A DNA stretch of 64,000 bases from Winogradskyella flava (GTDB taxonomy: Bacteria; Bacteroidota; Bacteroidia; Flavobacteriales; Flavobacteriaceae): NCBI RefSeq assembly GCF_014243395.1, contig NZ_JACLCP010000002.1, positions 248,001 to 312,000 of the forward strand, written 5' to 3'. Every line of letters starts with the position of its first letter. Within the stretch, counting starts at the first letter, position 1. Of this stretch, positions 62,901 through 64,000 are shown piece after piece. The notes under the pieces were generated by a model. The model was not told where the DNA came from, did not search any database, and saw nothing but the letters and a program-made list of their open reading frames with translations. A program made the translations under genes and the position numbers.

Positions 62901-64000
62901 GTTTAATTGCTGGAGATTATGATGTTGTTGTACAATACACCTCTGGAACTGCAGTGTGTACAACAGCTCCGCAAACAGTTACAATTATTGAGAACACAGC
63001 TATATCAGGTACAGCTGAGCTTACAGCGCCATACGATTGTACTAGTGATGGAACTATAACAGTTACTACTGTTTCAGGAGGGAATCCACCTTACGAATAT
63101 AGTCTCGACGGATCCACTTTCCAGAACAGTAACGTATTTACGGGTTTAACTCAAGGCACGTATACAATTACCATTAGAGATGATAATGATTGTACGGCAA
63201 TTACGAATGACATTGTATTAGATGCCTTAAATCCTCCAACGGACTTAGCGTTTTCGAACACTCCAGTTGATTGTGCATCGATGACCAGTGATGTAACAAT
63301 TACAAGTGCTACGGGTGGAACTGGAACTCTAGAATATCAAATTATTGCTCCAGCTTCTGCTGTAACTGCATACCAGACTTCAAACGTATTTTCTGGATTG
63401 GCTCCTGACACTTATACATTTCAGGTAAGAGATGAAAACGATTGTATTTATAGTGAGTCTTTCACTATTGATCCAATCGAAACTCCGACTATAAATGTTG
63501 TGTTAACTGAAGGATTAGACTGTACCGCGACTCCCGATGCTCAATTTACGGGAACCATAACCGGAACCGCACCCTATACTTATGCTATCTCATTTAATGG
63601 CGCCGCTTATGCATCATTGGGATCAACAGGAGCTGCTTTCACTTATAACACGTCCAATAATGGAACATATCAATTTCAAGTGACAGATGCGAACGGTTGT
63701 ACCGCTGAATCATCAGTAATAACTGTTAATCCGATATCTCCACCTGCGTTTAGTGCAGTGGTGGTAAGTCAACCTGTTCTTTGTAATGGTGACTCTAATG
63801 GATCAATAGATATTACTATTGATAATACAGTAGGAACGCCTCCGTTTACCATCAATGTTAACAATGATACTACAAGCACGGATTATGGTACACAAACCTC
63901 AGGTCTTACAGCAGGAGCTTATACCATAACCATTACGGATGCCAACTCTTGTTCCTCAACAGAATTCATAACAATTTCTGAACCCAACGCTATTAACTTT
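59903..64000 (+). CDS. Giant SprB-repeat adhesin (partial, continues beyond window)
   Basis: From the ATG at 59903 the frame is open to the window end, 1,366 codons without a stop. A signal peptide (MCLFMTSFAQ) precedes an N-terminal region of about 340 residues (YDQAIKGDMLLIGNSNVGLH, YAGLYWSAVVNG) like that of other gliding-motility-associated surface proteins. A DUF11-like module follows (APNIVLTKIVEDDMG, GFQNNGNDDATNLTIRDILP), then Cys-rich Ig-like modules. SprB-type repeats of about 80 residues begin at about residue 715. A T9SS sorting domain is expected at the missing end. SprB-like adhesins move on the surface during gliding. The upstream PorP/SprF gene is the likely secretion partner. 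Confidence 0.85.
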   Translation, partial: MKKPTFSRIAIVMVTMCLFMTSFAQNVVPFSPRYDQAIKGDMLLIGNSNVGLHPTDPYNGNQTNDNADAAVYVDIDGDPTTFNSSSANLDVPSDLNCYQIVYAGLYWSAVVNGTEPISDIKFKVPGGSYLDISGTEIYYQNAANNNNSNTYAYYHNVTDILTALPDPEGTYTVANISTLVGPKPNAEGLSAGWSLFVVYEDPLLPSKYITSFDGFTKITSVINETFPVSGFTTIPTGPVRAKFAFSTIEGDRGYTGDYLRLNGTTISATNDAGNLIRPGNNFFNSSVSDIDYTTNTSELFLDRTPNSTNTLGFDAGIINIPNPGNSLIANGATTADISLGSNLDIYYYYFSAFAIEIIAPNIVLTKIVEDDMGNDIGGQLVDLGDPLTYIIGFQNNGNDDATNLTIRDILPINILYDHPTDLVLPAGVTVQSYNPTTRELVFDIDESLVEENDPVYEIRINARVVDECGQLADACSNIINNQAYATYQGTINPDFTITDDPSVNSNTGCLLTPQATNFLADLDCTFEENEILCGESLELTAANGYDSYSWSTSPTGTPVIGTTQTITVTQTGTYYSFNTAIAPCQSIEQQYNVQLFGGDITNPVIPYADEVVTCPNDGKLLPNIFLCGINDSRLIETNISDSTSIIWEQLDESSCSAVTDPDCANEDAACTWNNVGNGSSFLADTSGQFRLTINYPGGCFNQFYFNVYQNLLEPTVVSTDIICTTNGSITVNDVPSGYEYSIDGTNYQTSNIFSVNVAGTYSVYVRQIGVPTNPCVFSVPDVLIRDRDFTVTSTVSQPLCFGDKGNITLAANDVDPQYTFTISESGTIVNTVGPVVDNTYAFDSINPGTYTVTVETENGCLYSEDVTIVEPPLLTVTAALTTPLSCTDGEITIYAEGGTPPYYYFINSTTDFQSVPEVVVTAPGIYDITVVDANNCSSSTTITVDDFLAPEFTIDTTDILCGGTGDTGTIAVNITNPNGNSIAYSIDGGSTFTNSSVFTGLIAGDYDVVVQYTSGTAVCTTAPQTVTIIENTAISGTAELTAPYDCTSDGTITVTTVSGGNPPYEYSLDGSTFQNSNVFTGLTQGTYTITIRDDNDCTAITNDIVLDALNPPTDLAFSNTPVDCASMTSDVTITSATGGTGTLEYQIIAPASAVTAYQTSNVFSGLAPDTYTFQVRDENDCIYSESFTIDPIETPTINVVLTEGLDCTATPDAQFTGTITGTAPYTYAISFNGAAYASLGSTGAAFTYNTSNNGTYQFQVTDANGCTAESSVITVNPISPPAFSAVVVSQPVLCNGDSNGSIDITIDNTVGTPPFTINVNNDTTSTDYGTQTSGLTAGAYTITITDANSCSSTEFITISEPNAINF
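62040..64000 (+). repeat. SprB-type tandem repeats in the adhesin
   Basis: Successive modules start at about 62040, 62268, 62518, 62749, 62998, 63234, 63484 and 63739, a spacing of about 230-255 nt. Each has a Cys near its start (CFGDKGNITL, CTDGEITIYA, CNGDSNGSID) and an end such as AGTYSVYV, PGTYTVTVE or GTYTITIRDDNDC. The modules are diverged in sequence, so the array is old rather than a recent expansion. Confidence 0.75.

Overview
The window is chromosomal DNA of a member of the Bacteroidota, most likely a marine Flavobacteriaceae species (inference). The evidence is the AT-rich composition, promoters of the form TTG-N(15-21)-TAnnTTTG, many lipoproteins and outer-membrane barrels, and a gliding/type IX secretion (T9SS) locus with a PorP/SprF protein, a type B sorting domain and a SprB-repeat adhesin. 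I see no tRNA, rRNA, CRISPR array, transposase or phage gene.

Layout. 0-3 kb: the 5' part of an ankyrin lipoprotein gene, divergent from a membrane-bound AraC/TPR regulator. 3-8 kb (minus strand): a serine hydrolase, LytS-type kinase and LytTR regulator operon, then an aspartyl protease with a PDZ domain and a small lipoprotein. 8-22.6 kb: two paralogous 1,100-residue BNR-repeat secreted proteins enclose a beta-lactamase-like hydrolase, a cryptic HDxxH protein, an AraC regulator and an S9 prolyl oligopeptidase. 22.6-23.3 kb: noncoding, with an imperfect inverted-repeat element. 23.3-30 kb (minus strand): tandem serine hydrolases, two barrel proteins, a DUF4177-like protein, an alpha/beta hydrolase lipoprotein and a membrane AraC regulator. 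A 38-bp element occurs twice here, at the same distance from two promoters. 30-34.3 kb: an amino-acid racemase and a TonB-receptor-like barrel, divergent from a LysR regulator. 34.4-38.4 kb: a ybbA-ybbP-like ABC system divergent from a tesA-like esterase. 38.5-45.6 kb: a transglutaminase-like protein, a seven-haem cytochrome, an MltF-like lytic transglycosylase, a PdxH-like oxidase, a DUF1801 protein and a sterol-desaturase-family protein. 45.7-49.8 kb: a second LytS/LytTR pair divergent from a serine hydrolase, an M28 peptidase and a small membrane protein. 49.9-53.2 kb: a lipocalin-like protein, a patatin and an intradiol-dioxygenase-fold protein. 53.6-64 kb (plus strand): the cell-surface/T9SS cluster, ending in a giant adhesin cut by the window edge.

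How the genes fit together. Most products are predicted to be exported: peptidases, beta-lactamase-fold hydrolases, barrels and adhesins. They sit beside one- and two-component regulators, which suggests an envelope and extracellular degradation programme. The most novel-looking signals are the duplicated 38-bp operator beside the AraC gene (26.5-29 kb), the PorP/SprF protein that carries a 16-residue-repeat coiled coil and a SPOR-like end (57.3-59.8 kb), the repeated pairing of LytS/LytTR systems with serine hydrolases, and a 21-bp-spaced direct repeat upstream of one of them.
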